Source: Plantago ovata (Eukaryota > Streptophyta > Magnoliopsida > Lamiales > Plantaginaceae). From it: DNA of 64,000 nt. This document shows positions 40,249 through 53,167 of this stretch, piece by piece. Every line of letters starts with the position of its first letter. Position 1 is the stretch's first letter. The position numbers were made by a program, and so were the translations under genes. Where the stretch lies: positions 113,621,547-113,685,546 of the forward strand of contig CM051455.1 of NCBI GenBank assembly GCA_028274465.1, given 5' to 3'. The notes below the pieces were generated by a model. That model ran no database searches. It saw only the letters and a program-made list of their open reading frames with translations, and had not been told where the DNA came from.

Positions 40249-43200
40249 ATGAGTCGCAGAAACACTCGTGGTGCCAGCAGCAATGGAAGTGGAGACGATC
40301 AGCATGCTGAAAATGGAGACGAAGTGGACCGTATCATCGCTGCTTTGGGGAATTTCAGCGAAACCATTCGCCGCGCTGGAGCACCAGCACCACCTGTTCA
40401 GCCAGCTCCTCCGCCACCACCACCGATGCAGACCATCGATCAAGCTGCAGAACGATTCACTCGATTCCATCCTGAGAGGTTCGAGGGAACACCAGATGCC
40501 CGTAAGGCTGAGCTCTGGATTGAAGGTATGGAGAACTTATTCTCGATCCTGCACTATCCGGACGAGAGGAAGATCGAGCTTGCTGCTTTCCAGTTCGTGG
40601 GAGCCGCCAGGAACTGGTGGAGAACCGTGAATGCGAGATGGAGGCAAGAGGGAGTTGCTCGTACCTGGGAGAATTTCACCAAGGACTTCATGGACAAGTA
40701 CGTGCCTCGCCTGGTTCGCGAGAACCGGAGAGATGAATTTCAAGCTTTGGTGCAAGGAAACATGGATGTTGCCGACTATGACTCGGAGTTTACCCGGTTA
40801 CTGAAGTACGTACCGCATTTCCAGGACGATGAACGAGATAAGGTTCGTCACTTTGTGAAGGGACTCAACTCTGAGATCCGGTACAGTCTATTTGGGACCA
40901 ATATGCCTACCTATCTCAAGGTTGTCGAACTCGCCTCCGAGGTAGAGAGTGGTCTCAAGGAGATTAAGATGGCTGATAAGCCATACTCGAGCAAGAGGAA
41001 CTACTCTAGTTCTTCTGGGAGCCATGGAGGAGGAAGCCAATCTGGATATAAGAGGGAAAATCGAGGAGGATATCAATCTGGATATCAGGCACCACCGTCG
41101 AAGTATTCCCGTACTCAGCATGACAACCGTTCTCGCAACACTACTGGAGGGTCTGGGCAGTCATCCCAGACAAGGAAGAACTGCAACTACTGTGGGGGAG
41201 TCAACCACGATGAGCACAACTGCTGGAAAAGACAGGGCTTATGCTTGGCTTGTGGGAGTAAAGATCACAAGATTAGCCACTGTCCGAACCGTCATGCCAT
41301 TGTCAAGGGAGGAAGGCCAGGAGACTATGCTCCGAGAAATGATGGAAAGGGTACTATGGCGAAGCCCCGAGTTTTCAGCATAGGCGGTCATGAAGTTCCT
41401 GACACCGCAAATGTGGTTGAAGGTACGCTACTGATCGCTCAAACTTCTTCTAAAGCTTTATTTGATCCTGGTGCTACGCATTCATTTATTGCTGAAGTAT
41501 TTGCTGAATCACTCGTTTTACCATACAAAGTTTTACCCTACGCTTTAGAAGTATGTACGCCTTTGGGAGCTAGTCTAGTCACTAAGAAGTTCGTCGAGCG
41601 ATGTGAGATTTCCATCCTAGGAAGGACTTTCCCTGCTGACCTTATATTTCTACCTCTATCGGCCTACGATGTTATTTTGGGTATGGATTGGCTGTCCGAG
41701 CACTACGCGCAACTGGATTGTCGAACCAAGGCTATATCCCTGGGAAAACCTGGAGAGGAGAAAGTTGTATGGAAAGGAGATAAGAGAAAGGATGAGAAGT
41801 TTCTACTGTCTGCCATGGAAGCTAGGAGGCTGTACGTGAAGGGTGCTACCTGCTTTTTGGCGTATCTGATCAATAAACCCAAAGATCAGCCAAAAATCGA
41901 GGAAGTCAGGGTGGTTAAGGAGTTCAAGGGTGTTTTCCCTAAGAAGCTGGATTCCGTACCCCCTGAACGAGAAGTGGAGTTTAGCATTGATCTGGTACCT
42001 GGCACTGCACCAATTTCGAAGTCACCGTATAGGATGGCACCTGCCGAGCTTAAGGAGCTAAAGGAGCTAAAGACTCAACTGCAAGATCTGGTGGATAACG
42101 GTTTTGTGAGACCTAGTTCGTCACCTTGGGGATCACCGGTTTTGTTTGTAAAGAAGAAGGATGGTACTATGAGGATGTGCATCAACTATCGAGGCTTGAA
42201 CCAAGTCACTGTCAAGAACAAGTACCCCCTGCCCCGTATTGAGGAACTTTTCGATCAGTTGGAAGGTTCGAAGGTTTACTCGAAGCTTGATCTGCGACAA
42301 GGCTATTATCAAGTTAGGGTAAGGGAAGAAGACATACCTAAGACTGCCCTGAACTCGAGGTATGGTCATTACGAGTTCGTAGTGATGCCGTTTGGCCTTA
42401 CGAATGCCCCGGCTGTGTTCATGGATTTAATGCACCGAGTTTTTTAGCCGTATCTGGATCAGTTTGTTGTTGTTTTCATCGATGACATTCTCGTTTACTC
42501 AAAATCTGAAGAGGATCATGAGAAACATCTTCGAATTGTCTTGGAAACTCTTCAGAACAACAAATTATATGCCAAATTCAGCAAGTGTGAATTTTGGCTA
42601 GATAAAGTAGCCTTTCTAGGGCACATTATCTCTGGAGAAGGTTTGGAGGTTGACCCATCGAAGATTGAGTCGATAGTCAATTGGAAGAGACCTGAATCTG
42701 TCACTGAGGTGAGAAGTTTCCTTGGTCTGGCTGGTTACTATCGCCGTTTTGTGAAGGATTATTCGAAGATAGCCGGACCCTTGTCCACTTTGACAGGGAA
42801 AAATCCTAAGTTCGTATGGAGTGACAAGTGTCAGGAAAGCTTCGAGGAACTGAAGAGGAGGCTGACCACTGCTCCTATACTAGCTCTTCCCGAGGGAACC
42901 AACGACTTTATAGTCTACACTGATGCTTCAAAGGAAGGTTTGGGTTGTGTACTGATGCAACGAGAAAAGGTGATCGCATATGCTTCGAGAAAGTTGAAGC
43001 CATATGAAAGGAATTACCCAACCCATGACCTTGAGCTAGCTGCGATAGTCTTTGATTTGGGAAAGTGGAGACACTATCTTTACGGTCCTGAGTTCACTAT
43101 CCTCACGGATCATAAGAGCTTGAAGTATGTGTTTACTCAAAAGGAGTTGAACATGAGGCAACGACGATGGATGGAATTTCTGGGCGATTACACCTGTACC

Positions 43201-44802
43201 ATTCGATACCATCCCGGCAAGGCCAATGTGGTCGCTGATGCTTTAAGTCGTAGGGTACACGTGTCCAATCTCGAAGTATTCAAATTGTCGTGTATGTTCG
43301 CCAATATCACTTTGAGGTATGTGTTGGCAGGAAAGATTCTTGAGGCTCAAGAGCATGATGAAGGGCTTCAAGATATCAAGGCACATATTACTGAGCCTCG
43401 AAATGTGAAATTCTCTATTGATGAGAATGGAGCCCTAAGGTTTCAGGGTAGATTGTGTGTACCTTCTGATGAAGAGCTTAGACGACTAATTTTGGAGGAA
43501 GCTCATAAGTGTAAGTATTCGATGCATCCTGGAGGAAACAAGATGTACGAGGATTTGAAGAAGGTTTACTGGTGGACCTATATGAAACGAGATGTTGCAC
43601 AGTTTGTGCAAAGTTGTTTGGTCTGCCAGCAAGTGAAGGCTGAGCACCAGAAACCGGGAGGTTTACTACAACCACTCGAGGTTCCACAGTGGAAATGGGA
43701 GATGATCACTATGGATTTTGTGACCGGGCTACCGGTAGCTAGGGGTGGTTTTGATAGTGTTTGGGTTATTGTCGATAGGTTGACAAAATCGGCACATTTT
43801 CTACCTGTTAAAACCACCTACACATCCGAGAAGTTAGCCGAAGTCTATCGCGATGAGATAATTAGGCTTCATGGCAATCCGGTGAGCATTGTCTCTGATA
43901 GAGATCCGAAGTTTGTCTCGAGATTTTGGAAGCATGTACATGAAGGCTTAGGTACTAAGTTGAATTTTTGTACCGCAGCACATCCGCAAACAGATGGTCA
44001 ATCCGAAAGGACCATTCAAACTTTAGAAGATCTTCTGAGATTGTGTGTGCTAGATCACCAAGGAAGCTGGGCACAACATTTGCCATTGGTGGAGTATGCT
44101 TATAACAACAGTTATCAAGCATCGATTGGTATGGCACCGTTCGAGGCTCTGTATGGTCGGAAGTGTAGATCACCACTGTATTGGGATTTGGAGGACCGAG
44201 TTTCTACACCAGTAGCTGGAGAGAGGACTCTCAACGAGATGATACAAGAAACCTTGGAAAAGGTTAGACTTATCCGAGACCGATTGAGAACTACTCAAAG
44301 TCGACAGAAGAGTTACGCCGATAATCGTAGGCGAGATCTGGAGTTTGAAGTGGGTGATTTTGTCTTTCTCAAGCTATCACCGAGAAAGGGAATTGTTCGT
44401 ATGGGTCGTTGAGCTAAGCTGAACCCTCGATATGTGGGTCCATACGAGATCATTGAGAGAGTTGGCATTGTAGCTTATCGGTTGCAACTGCCCACTACTA
44501 TTACTGGAATTCATAATGTATTCCATGTATCTCAACTGAAGAAGTATTATCCGGATCCGTCGCACGTGATTCAACCCGAGGAACTGACCATTGAGGAGGA
44601 TTTGTCCTATGTGGAGCAACCGGTTCGTATTCTTGACCAGAAGGTACAACAGCTCCGTAATCGGAAAATCAAGCAAGTAAAGGTGCTGTGGAGAAATCAT
44701 CGGTATGAGGAGGCAACCTGGGAAAGCGAGGATGACATGCGCCGGCAGTATCCCGAGCTCTTCAACTTTTCAGGTGCGAATTTGAGGACCAAATTCTTTT
44801 AA
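40249..44802 (+). pseudogene. gag-pol: gag-pol polyprotein of the Tekay chromovirus, two in-frame stops
   Basis: ATG 40249 ([11 protein letters not shown]). Order: capsid ([27 protein letters not shown]… [10 protein letters not shown]), two CCHC knuckles ([28 protein letters not shown]; about 41182-41283), aspartic protease ([10 protein letters not shown]), RT with FIDD at 42475-42486, RNase H ([14 protein letters not shown]… LTDHKSL), integrase with HHCC zinc finger and D,D,E ([26 protein letters not shown]), the GPY motif (RYVGPYEI) and a C-terminal chromodomain-like stretch (VRILDQKVQQLRNR… EEATWESEDDM). Stops: TAG 42445-42447 just before the RT active site and TGA 44410-44412 before GPY. 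No frameshift. The chromodomain of this clade is thought to guide integration into heterochromatin. Confidence 0.95.
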
Positions 44803-44813
44803 GGGGGGAAGAG
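44801..44813 (+). other. Polypurine tract of the Tekay element
   Basis: AAGGGGGGAAGAG directly before the 3' LTR start at 44814; it overlaps the gag-pol stop codon by two bases. Confidence 0.9.
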
Positions 44814-47256
44814 TGTAACACCCCGTTTTTTTAATTATTTAATTATTTATTTTAGTTAATTAATTATCAGAGTAAATTATTTATTCGGTAATTAGTTAAT
44901 TAATTTCGCGTAAGTTCGTTCGTTTGGATCAAGCTGGACTATCTGATCTGTTTAGTCTTGCTTTGGCCCAATTTTTGAGCCCAGTCAAAGGCCCATTGAC
45001 CGGCCCAACTCTAACCTAACCCTAACCCTAGTCAGTTAGTCTCCCACTCCCTCATTCTTTACCCAGCCATCAAACACAAGAGAGAAGAAAGTTAGAAAGG
45101 AAAGAAAAGAAAAGAGAAAGAGAAGAGAGAAGAAGTCTCTATTGCTGCTCCGATCACCGCCGCCGCACGTCGCCTCCGTCTGATCCAGTTGACGCCGCCG
45201 CCGCCGCATCACTTACTTCCGCCGTCCGCCGATCGGTGTTGACGATCGATCCGATCGTTCTGTCTGTCTCCCTGCTCGTCGACGCGCCGCCATCTCCGTT
45301 GCCGTTCGATCGATTCGATCGCCGCGGTCTCTGTCCCGTGTTTCCGATCGCCGCCGTCCCGATTCGATTCCCTCCGCCGCGCGCTGATCAGTCCGTTCCG
45401 ATCGATCGCGTTCCCTGTCCGTTCTGTCTCCCGATCGCCGCCGTTTCGCCGCCGGTCCGTTACCGATCTCGGTCGGTAAGTTGGTTCGACCTTTCCGTTC
45501 AGATTCGATTTTGTTTTCGGTTCGATTCGAAACTTGTTGTAATTCTCTTTTTCTTTTCGATTTATTCAATTTGCAGATTGTTCAGCTCTCTTTTTCGAAT
45601 CAAAGGTAATCTCGTTTTCCTTTTTGGTGCTTTCGATTTACTGATTTACTGTTCGAGGCTCGTATTCTGTTTTGGACTTTATTACCCTTGGACTGTTTTG
45701 CCCCTGATCGATCTGACCTTGTTAATTATTTCGAACCGAGAACCGGGACTTAGGTTGTTAGAGTAGTTACTGTTTGGCTGGACTTGTGAACTTTTGACCT
45801 CGTATGTTGACTTTGTTTTCCTGTTTGACCTCGAATGGACTTTTGGACCTTGTTGTTACTGTTTTGGAATTTTGGGGACTGATTTGGGAAACCTAAAAAC
45901 CTAAAGGACCTTTTTGCAGTTTTACCGTTGACCGTAGTTGACTGACAGTAAGCTTTTGTCGTAAACCTTGTTGTTTTGAAAAGACTGTTAAGTGTTGGAG
46001 CTTCTGGATTGTTTGTACTGTCTGGTTTTGAAAAAGGGTTATTTTGCAATTTACCACTGATGGTATTTTGGTAATTTCCAGAATCTGAAAACCGAAAGGG
46101 TTTCTGAAAATATTTCAAACTTAGTTTCTGTTTTTGTAAGTTAGTATGGACTTGACTTGCTAGCCTAGTTTGTTAGGTTCTTGCTTGACTAACTTAGAGG
46201 TCCCGTGTTCGAACCCCGTCTTTACCATTCCTTTTCAACCTTTTTCCTTCCGTCCGTTCGACTTCTAAAGTGTGTTTAGCACTTTCTTGTTAGGTTCTCC
46301 GTTGTTCGTTAACCCGTAAAAGCTCGTTACTCGTTGAAGGTCTTTGCTCGCAGGTTAAGGTGAGTGTTCACCCCTAAACCTATTATTTGCGAAAAATTGG
46401 AAGGCTATGTGACTGTTTGTACCTATTACTGTATACTGTTTACTGTATGCTTCCGCGTAAAAGTATAAGTCGTAAGTATGACTTTTATATTTCTGTTTAT
46501 TGCTACTCTGTTCTGTACTGACCTTTCTGCAGGAACACCTCTCGGTGTTAATTATTTGTATCTGTTGTTCTGTATCTGTTCTGTTTCTGTGTGACCGGTC
46601 GATTAGGTAGGCTTGGGTAGTAGAGGACTATCGGGTTTGCTTGATTGTGGCCTAGTCTATTCCCTTTTAGGCGCGAGGCAGAAGTCGCTGAGGTCTATTA
46701 GGGTCGTAGGATCTGTTTCCCCAAAGTACACGGGGGTTTCTGTTTCTGTCCGGAGTTGTGCACCCTCTGGAGGGAGTTATAAGGGCATTCTGGGAGTAGG
46801 AGCAATAAGGTGGGCTGCACCAACGGTCTACAACGTATCTGTTCTGTTAATCTGTTATATGTGTTCTGTTCTGCTTGCTCGTTTTCTGAAAAGGATTTTG
46901 ATTTTAAAGCTGTTTACTTTCTGTTTTTAACTTAGAACCTCACTGAGATCCTTTATCTCACACTCTTTTGTTTTTCAAAATTCCTTCCTTCCAGATGCTG
47001 CTGAGGATGTGCGTGACTAGGATGCCAGCGACTGAGAGAAGGGTCTGGGGTGTCACGGGTTTCTTTTCAAATTAAGAAGATAAACTTTTATTGTCTTCAT
47101 TCGTTGTTCATTCGAACTTGAGTTGTCATTGGATATTATTTTTTACTGTTAGCGTCAAAGATTATTTTGGCATTTATTGCCGACCGTTGCTATTAAAGTA
47201 TTTTTCGATTTTCCTTTTCAAGAAATTATTTTTCTTTCAAAACCGGTACCGTTACA
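44814..47256 (+). repeat. 3' LTR of the Tekay element
   Basis: 2,443 bp, homologous to 36673-39162. The shorter start region (AT repeat) explains most of the length difference. Substitutions cluster in the GC-rich section. Confidence 0.93.
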
Positions 47257-48830
47257 GGGACTTCATCAACCGCTTTCATGAAGTAGCCCTGCAAGTTGAG
47301 GATCACTCGATCAATGAGAGAAAGGAATACTTGTATGGTAACACTACCAATGTCAAGTTCCAAGAGGTGCTCTCAGCATCATGTGTGGAGAATGAAACCC
47401 AACTAGCAAAAGTTTGCAAGGATTTCCTCGAAGCCGAGGAGTTCCGAAAAACAGTCACGGTGAGAACCAACCCTCCCAAAGAAAAAGCGAAAGAAAAAGA
47501 AAAGGAGAAGGAATACCCTCCTAGGCCCCAAAATCCAGGAAAACAAAGGAGAGATCAAAAGCATGGGCTAATTAAGGAAGGCCCTTCGAGAAATGAATTC
47601 AGAGATAAGAGGTCTCCTCCAAGGAGGTCACCTCCGAGGAGGTATAGCAACTATACAAACTTAAATAGGCCAAGATCCGACATCTTGAACTATATAGTCT
47701 CGAGGAAGCTTGATGTTTCGTGGCCGACACCAATTCAAGAGAATCGAAAGAACAAAAATTTCGAGAAATTCTGTCAATTTCACAAAGGAAAGGGGCACAC
47801 TGTTGATGAGTGTGTCGAGCTTAAAAATGAGATCGAAAGGATGGTACAGAATGGACAATTGGTCAACTACATCCGTAAGGAAGAACCATTGGCGATACTC
47901 CCCCCTCCACCCCAAGTGCGGAGCGGCCACCAGAGCCCCCAAGAGAATCATGGATATGATGATATTCACAGTTTCAACAATTACGGGAACCGACCTATAA
48001 ATGGGAGTATTCACACTCTCACAATAGCAGGAGGACCCACAGGTGGAGACACCCGGAACCAAAGAGAGATCACTGCCGACAACTTGAGGGTGCGAGATGA
48101 GATGTATGGGCAGGTCGCTCCACCCGGCACCAATGTCATTTCATTCGATGATAGTGAGATTCCTCTGAGGCATGCAGGAGGAGGAAACATTTATGACCCA
48201 AGTGTACCACTGGTGCTCGCTCTCGACGTGCAATCCTACAAGCTGGGGAGAATTCTGGTAGACACAGGGTGTTCGGCCAATTTGATCTTTACGGGCACTC
48301 TGAAGCGGATGCGCATGAACCCGAAAGAAGGTCTTAGAGAAGTCAGAAGTGCACTAGTAGGCTTCGGTGGACCACCCATCATGCCTTTGGGAAGCATCAC
48401 TTTGACAGTCTCAATGGGCACCGCACCTCAAAGAGTTACGCACCACGTTCCCTTCGTGGTCGTAGACATGCCCTTTGATTACTTCGCAGTCATAGGAAGA
48501 CCAGACTTAGCCCAATTTCAGGCCGTGGTATCTACAGTGCACAACAAACTTAAGTTCCCTACATTGATGGGAACGGGACAAGAAGTTGGAAATATCAGAG
48601 AAGCATGGGAGTGTTACATCATGTCAACCAAAATGACTTCCAATGTTGCCATTGGGGAAGCAGGGACTAGTCAAGAAAAGGAGGATCAACCCTTCATCCA
48701 TCATGCTCCGCATCGCTTTTATGCGGTGCAACGCTCTAAGAGGAAGTCCAAGAAGCCAAGTCCGACCAAAAGGCGAAGAAGAGCCGCTCAAAAGAGAGCG
48801 AAAGAGAGCCTAGTAGGAGAAGTGAAATAA
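47257..48830 (+). pseudogene. gag: gag C-terminus and protease of the Tat element
   Basis: Gag resumes exactly at the TSD (GGGAC) with FINRFHEVALQVEDHSINE and runs through an Arg/Lys/Pro-rich region to the zinc-knuckle-like CQFHKGKGHTVDEC (47772-47813), characteristic of this lineage. The protease follows with ALDVQSYKLGRILVDTGCSANLIF (catalytic DTG at 48261-48269) and FAVIGRPDLAQFQAVVS. The frame ends in a basic stretch at TAA 48828-48830, and RT continues in another frame. Confidence 0.85.
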
Positions 48831-51193
48831 GTAGAAGAGTACCAAGTGATACCTCCGGTACCACCAACATCCAAGAAGAAAATGTTTTTCGATGAAAACA
48901 AAATTGAAGCAAGAGAAAACTTGAAGAAGTCCAAGTGGTCGAAGGAAATCCCGATAAAGTTACCAAAATCAGAACGGAGATGACCACGGAAGTCAGAATG
49001 AGAATTATCCAATGCTTGAGGGATAACAATGACGTCTTCGCATGGAGCACTGAAGATTTAAAAGGTATTGACCCAAGGGTAGTCGTTCACCGTCTGAACA
49101 TCGATCCTTCGGTCACTCACATTCGAGAAAAGAGAAGAGACTTCAGTGCCGAGGACAATGATATCATTGAAGCCGAAGTACAAAGACTACTCAAAGCGGG
49201 TCATATCAAAGAGGTGAGATACTCCGATTAGGTTTGCAATGTAGTCCTGGTAGAGAAAGGGCCGGGAAAGTGGAGAATGTGCAACAACTTCACTCGGCTC
49301 AACAAGTTTTTCCCGAAGGATCCCTACCCGCTCCCCCGGATCGACCAGCTAGTCGATTCCACTGCTGGATGCGCCCTCTTGAGTTTCATGGACGCGTACC
49401 AAGGGTTCTATCAGATCAAGATGGACAAAGACGATATACCAAAGACTGCCTTCTTTGCAAACGGTAATGTTTACTGTTTCAATGTGATGCCCTTTGGTCT
49501 TAAAAATGCGGGAGCGACCTACCAGAGATTGGTCAAAAAAATGTTCAAAGAAGAAATCGGAAAGACAATGGAAGTATATGTCGACGACATGCTCGTCAAG
49601 AGCAAATCCGAAGAGCAACATGTCGAATATTTGAACAAGTGCTTCTCCATCTTGAGAAAGTATGGAATGAAGCTCAATCCGGCAAAGTGCACATTTGGGG
49701 TTAAAGGAGGAAAATTCCTCGGGTACATGGTGACCGAGAGAGGAATTGAGGCAAACCCGGAAAAGATCAAAGCCATCATAGATCTCCCTCATCCTAAGAG
49801 TTTGAACGAAGTGCAACAGCTGGTCGGAAAATCGATTGCCTTGAGAAGATTCATCTCGAGGTCGGCAGAGAAAAATCTTCCATTTTTCAAAGTCCTACGG
49901 AAGAGCAACCACTTCAAGTTGACTAAGGAGTGCGAAGAGGCTTTTGAGAAGCTCAAGGAATACCTGCTTTCCCCACCACTCTTATCGAAAGCCATGGAGG
50001 GAGAAACCCTCTACTTATACCTTGCTGCGACGGTAGAGGCAATAAGTTCCGTCCTAGTCCGTATTCAAGGGAACGACCACTTGCCCATGTATTACTTGAG
50101 CAAAGTGCTCGCGGGAGCGGAGACGAGGTATATGGACATCGAGCGACTAACATTTTCCCTGGTCTACACTGCTAGACGACTCAAACCCTACTTTGGGTCA
50201 CAAAAGGTGGTCGTTCTAACGAAGCAACCCTTGAAGCAAGTGTTGGGAAAACCGAAAAATTCAGGAAGGATGGCGCGATGGGCTATTGAGATAAGCGAAT
50301 ACGACATCGAGTATCAAGCACCAATGGCCAAAAAATCCCAAGTCATAGCTCATTTCCTGGTCGAGTACCCTTCCAAAGAAAAATCGGAGGAAGTTCCTCC
50401 GATAGTTCAGCAAGCGATGATGATCGACCAGGGCAAACCCCAAGCAAGTAACGCAATGCAAGCATTGGAAGATGCTTTAAAAGAGCTTAAACAAAACTCT
50501 CAGAACAAGAGGAAGAGACAAGAAGTCTTCACGGCTAGAGAAGCAAAAGGTTCTAAGGAAGAAAAGGTCGTCGCACCAGCAACAAGAGACCTCGTAGACC
50601 ATGGAAGCACGTGGATCCTTCAAGTGGATGGTTCATCATCAGGAAAAAATGGAGAAATAGGCATCTACTTCAAAAGTCCCGGAGGAGCAGAACTCGAGTA
50701 CGCGGTAACACTAGACTTTCCGGTATCCAATAACGAAGCTGAGTACGAAGCTATTCTCATAGCACTATGCATGGCTAAAGCTCTCGAAGTGAAGAAGCTA
50801 CACCTCTTCACGGACTCACAATTAGCAGAAAAGCAAATTTCGGGGAAGATCAGAACGAAGAAAGACTCCTTGGCGGAATACAAGAGTGTGATCACTGAAG
50901 AAATTCAAAAATTTGAAAGTTGTGAAATTGAGAAGTTCTCAAGAGATCTCAACCAACGGGCAGATGCACTCGCCAAGTATGCCTCAGCATCAGGAGGAAT
51001 AGATACTAGGAATGTTATACTTATGAAAATCAACGCGTCATCCCTTTGGGCGGCTAAGCCAAACGTCTTGGCAGTGGACGATCGACCAAGTTGGATGCAA
51101 AGGATTGCGGCCTATCTTTTGAAGGGTATCCTCCCGATAGAAAAGGCAGAATCAGGAAAGATCAAAGGAAAAGCGGGTCGATACATTGTTTAG
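48831..51193 (+). pseudogene. pol: RT and dual RNase H of the Tat element
   Basis: RT begins in an open stretch around 48935 (VVEGNPDKVTKIR… DVFAWSTEDLKGIDP), passes a TAG at 49229-49231, and contains FMDAYQGFYQIKM, NVMPFGLKNAGATYQ and YVDD (49577-49588). A Ty3-type RNase H remnant (YYLSKVLAGAETRYMDIE… LKPYFGSQKVVVLTKQPL) is followed by a second RNase H with VDGSSSGKNGEIG, NNEAEYEAILIAL and FTDSQLAEKQ, the archaeal-type domain known from Tat elements. A TAG at 51191-51193 ends this stretch in frame. Intact copies would synthesise cDNA. The 100 bp after 48830 change frame. Confidence 0.9.
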
Positions 51194-52312
51194 GGAGATC
51201 ACTTGTACAAAAGATCGTTTGAAGGTGTTTACCTCAGATGCGTACATGAAAAAGAAGTTCCCACGATTCTTGGAGAGATGCATCACGGAAGTTGCGGTGA
51301 TCACGCGGGAGGACGAACACTTACCCAAATCATTCGACAAGGGTTTTACTGGCCAACCATCCGAGAGGATGCAGCCCAATTTGTTCGACAGTGCGAGGAG
51401 TGTCAACTTCATGCAAACCTAACCAAGGTTCCCTCAAAGCCCCTCATGCCAATAACAATCACTTGCCCATTTGATATTTGGGGAATTGACATTGTGGGGC
51501 CTTTCCCAAAGGGAACCGGCCAGAAGAAGTTCGTGATAGTAGCAGTGGCGTACTTCAGTAAATGGGCTGAAGTAGAGGCGGTATCCACGATTACCGAACA
51601 GTGAGTGATGAACTTCGTATGGCGCAACATCGTTTGTCGGTTCGGGCTCCCCAGAGTGATCATCTCCGATAACGGGTCGCAATTTTGCGGACACAAATTC
51701 ACTGAATGGTGCCGGGAAATGAAGATAGAAAGGAGATACACTTCGGTGGGACATCCTCAAGCCAACGGGCAAACCAAGGCGGTTAATAAGATACTGGTCA
51801 AAAATTTGAAGAAGAGGTTCGAGACCAACAAAGATTGGGTCGATGAGCTAGATGGAGTAGTTTGGGCATATCGCACTACCTCCAAAGTAGCGACCAGGGA
51901 GACACCCTTTGCTTTGGTCTATGGGTCAGAAGCGGTCATACCAGCAGAGGTAGCAGTGGAAACACTCAGAATCCAAGGGTATCAACCCGAGGACTATCAC
52001 GATGCAAGGATGTTCGACCTGGAAACATTGGAGGAATCGAGGACCACCGCTTTCGCCAACATCTTGAGATACCAGGCCTTGATAGCCAAATCATATAACA
52101 AGCATGTCAAAGAAAGAGACTTCCAAGTCGGAGACTTAGTACTAAGAAGAGCAGATATTCTAAGCAAAGTTGGGAAGATGCAACCCAACTGGGAAGGCCC
52201 GTACAAGGTCGTAGAAGCAAGATCCAACGGAAGCTACCTTCTTGAGGACATGGAAGGAAAAAGGTTGAAGAACTCGTGGAATACCATCAATCTTCAGAGG
52301 TTTTATGCCTGA
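51194..52312 (+). pseudogene. pol: Integrase of the Tat element
   Basis: The HHCC finger (GEMHHGSCGDHAGGRTLTQ… FVRQCEECQLHA) and first catalytic Asp (IWGIDIVGPF) lie before a TGA at 51602-51604. After it come ISDNGSQF (second Asp) and ANGQTKAVNKIL, where the usual catalytic Glu position is Lys (51776-51778). The GPY-like WEGPYKVV and the end (WNTINLQRFYA) are at 52180-52312. It would be catalytically dead even without the stop. Confidence 0.9.
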
Positions 52313-52562
52313 AGTGTTACAGCTTGAAGAAATGTTTTGAAGTGCTCCTGTGGAAGGCCCCTACCTCTTTTTAAACGAGAAGTTCCTTAATCACCTTAAG
52401 GAAAATTAGATCTTTTTTGCTATTTTCAGTGTAAGAGCATCGCGGAAGAATGAAAGTATGTCAGAAAACCGGCCTCGGAGCCCGCCATTGTACTTGAATT
52501 TACGTCAAATCAATACAATGCATCAGTTTCACTCATTCTATTCAGTTTTATTTCCGGACTAT
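52313..52562 (+). other. Tat element sequence after pol, up to the copy A insertion
   Basis: 250 bp of non-coding sequence. ACTAT at 52558-52562 is the left target duplication of copy A. The Tat sequence resumes at 60003. Confidence 0.8.
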
Positions 52563-53167
52563 TGATGTAACGGAGTTCGTCAGACTCAATTAATCAAATA
52601 AATTTGTTATTTAGCCAAAGGCAATTCACGACTACAACGAAAACCGTAGTGTAGCAGTAGAATGACCTCGAGTGTCGTTCTCTAAGGACTATAACTAGCT
52701 TTATCAAATCTAATTTAGAATATAAAAACAGCAGACGGAATAGCAAGGGTTTTTCTAATAGATAATGGAGATTGGTGATAGTATGGTCCTTCAAAGCATA
52801 ACGGGTTAATAATCATGCGTAAATTCCTCGGTTTTGCATGAAGATCTTTGATCAATCAATTGTCCTGTTGTAATTATTAAACACTACGAAGATATAGATA
52901 CTGACAGGTCAAACACTATTGTCCAATTGTGTTCCGTAATTATTCAACACTACGAAGATATAGATATGCATAGGTCGACTAGGGTCCAATTGTGCATAAT
53001 AATTAATCAACATACGAAGATATAGGTTGTGCCTGATCAACGAAATAAAGCAATAACACGGAGTATAATGCGTGATATAGCCATTAGCATGATTATCAAC
53101 CCTTCGCTAAGAATTCACATACTACCACCAACGATAAGTTTAGCTACTCATATAGTTGTCATGCAAT
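52563..53167 (-). repeat. Extra partial LTR of copy A
   Basis: 605 bp homologous to the inner part of the family LTR (AAATAAATTTGTTATTTAGCC… GTTTAGCTACTCATA). It stops at CATGCAAT and is joined directly to a new LTR start (TGACGAACG) at 53168, without a PBS between them. Confidence 0.85.

Larger units (their letters stand above)
36673..47256 (+). mobile_element. Tekay-type chromovirus (Ty3/gypsy), nearly intact
   Basis: 10,584 bp with TSD GGGAC on both sides (36668-36672 and 47257-47261). The LTRs begin TGTAACACCCCG and end GGTACCGTTACA. A PBS for tRNA-iMet, a leader ORF, a gag-pol frame ending in a chromodomain-like region, and a PPT are all in place. Long LTRs (about 2.45 kb) and a CHR-type C-terminus point to the Tekay/Del clade. 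Only two in-frame stops interrupt the 1,517-codon gag-pol. The LTRs differ at roughly two to three dozen sites (about 1%), so this is one of the youngest insertions. Confidence 0.95.

Noticed and set aside
41460..41490. DPG instead of DSG/DTG in the Tekay protease, considered as a lethal mutation
   Set aside because: To my knowledge DPG-type variants occur in related plant gypsy proteases, so it is not good evidence of inactivation.
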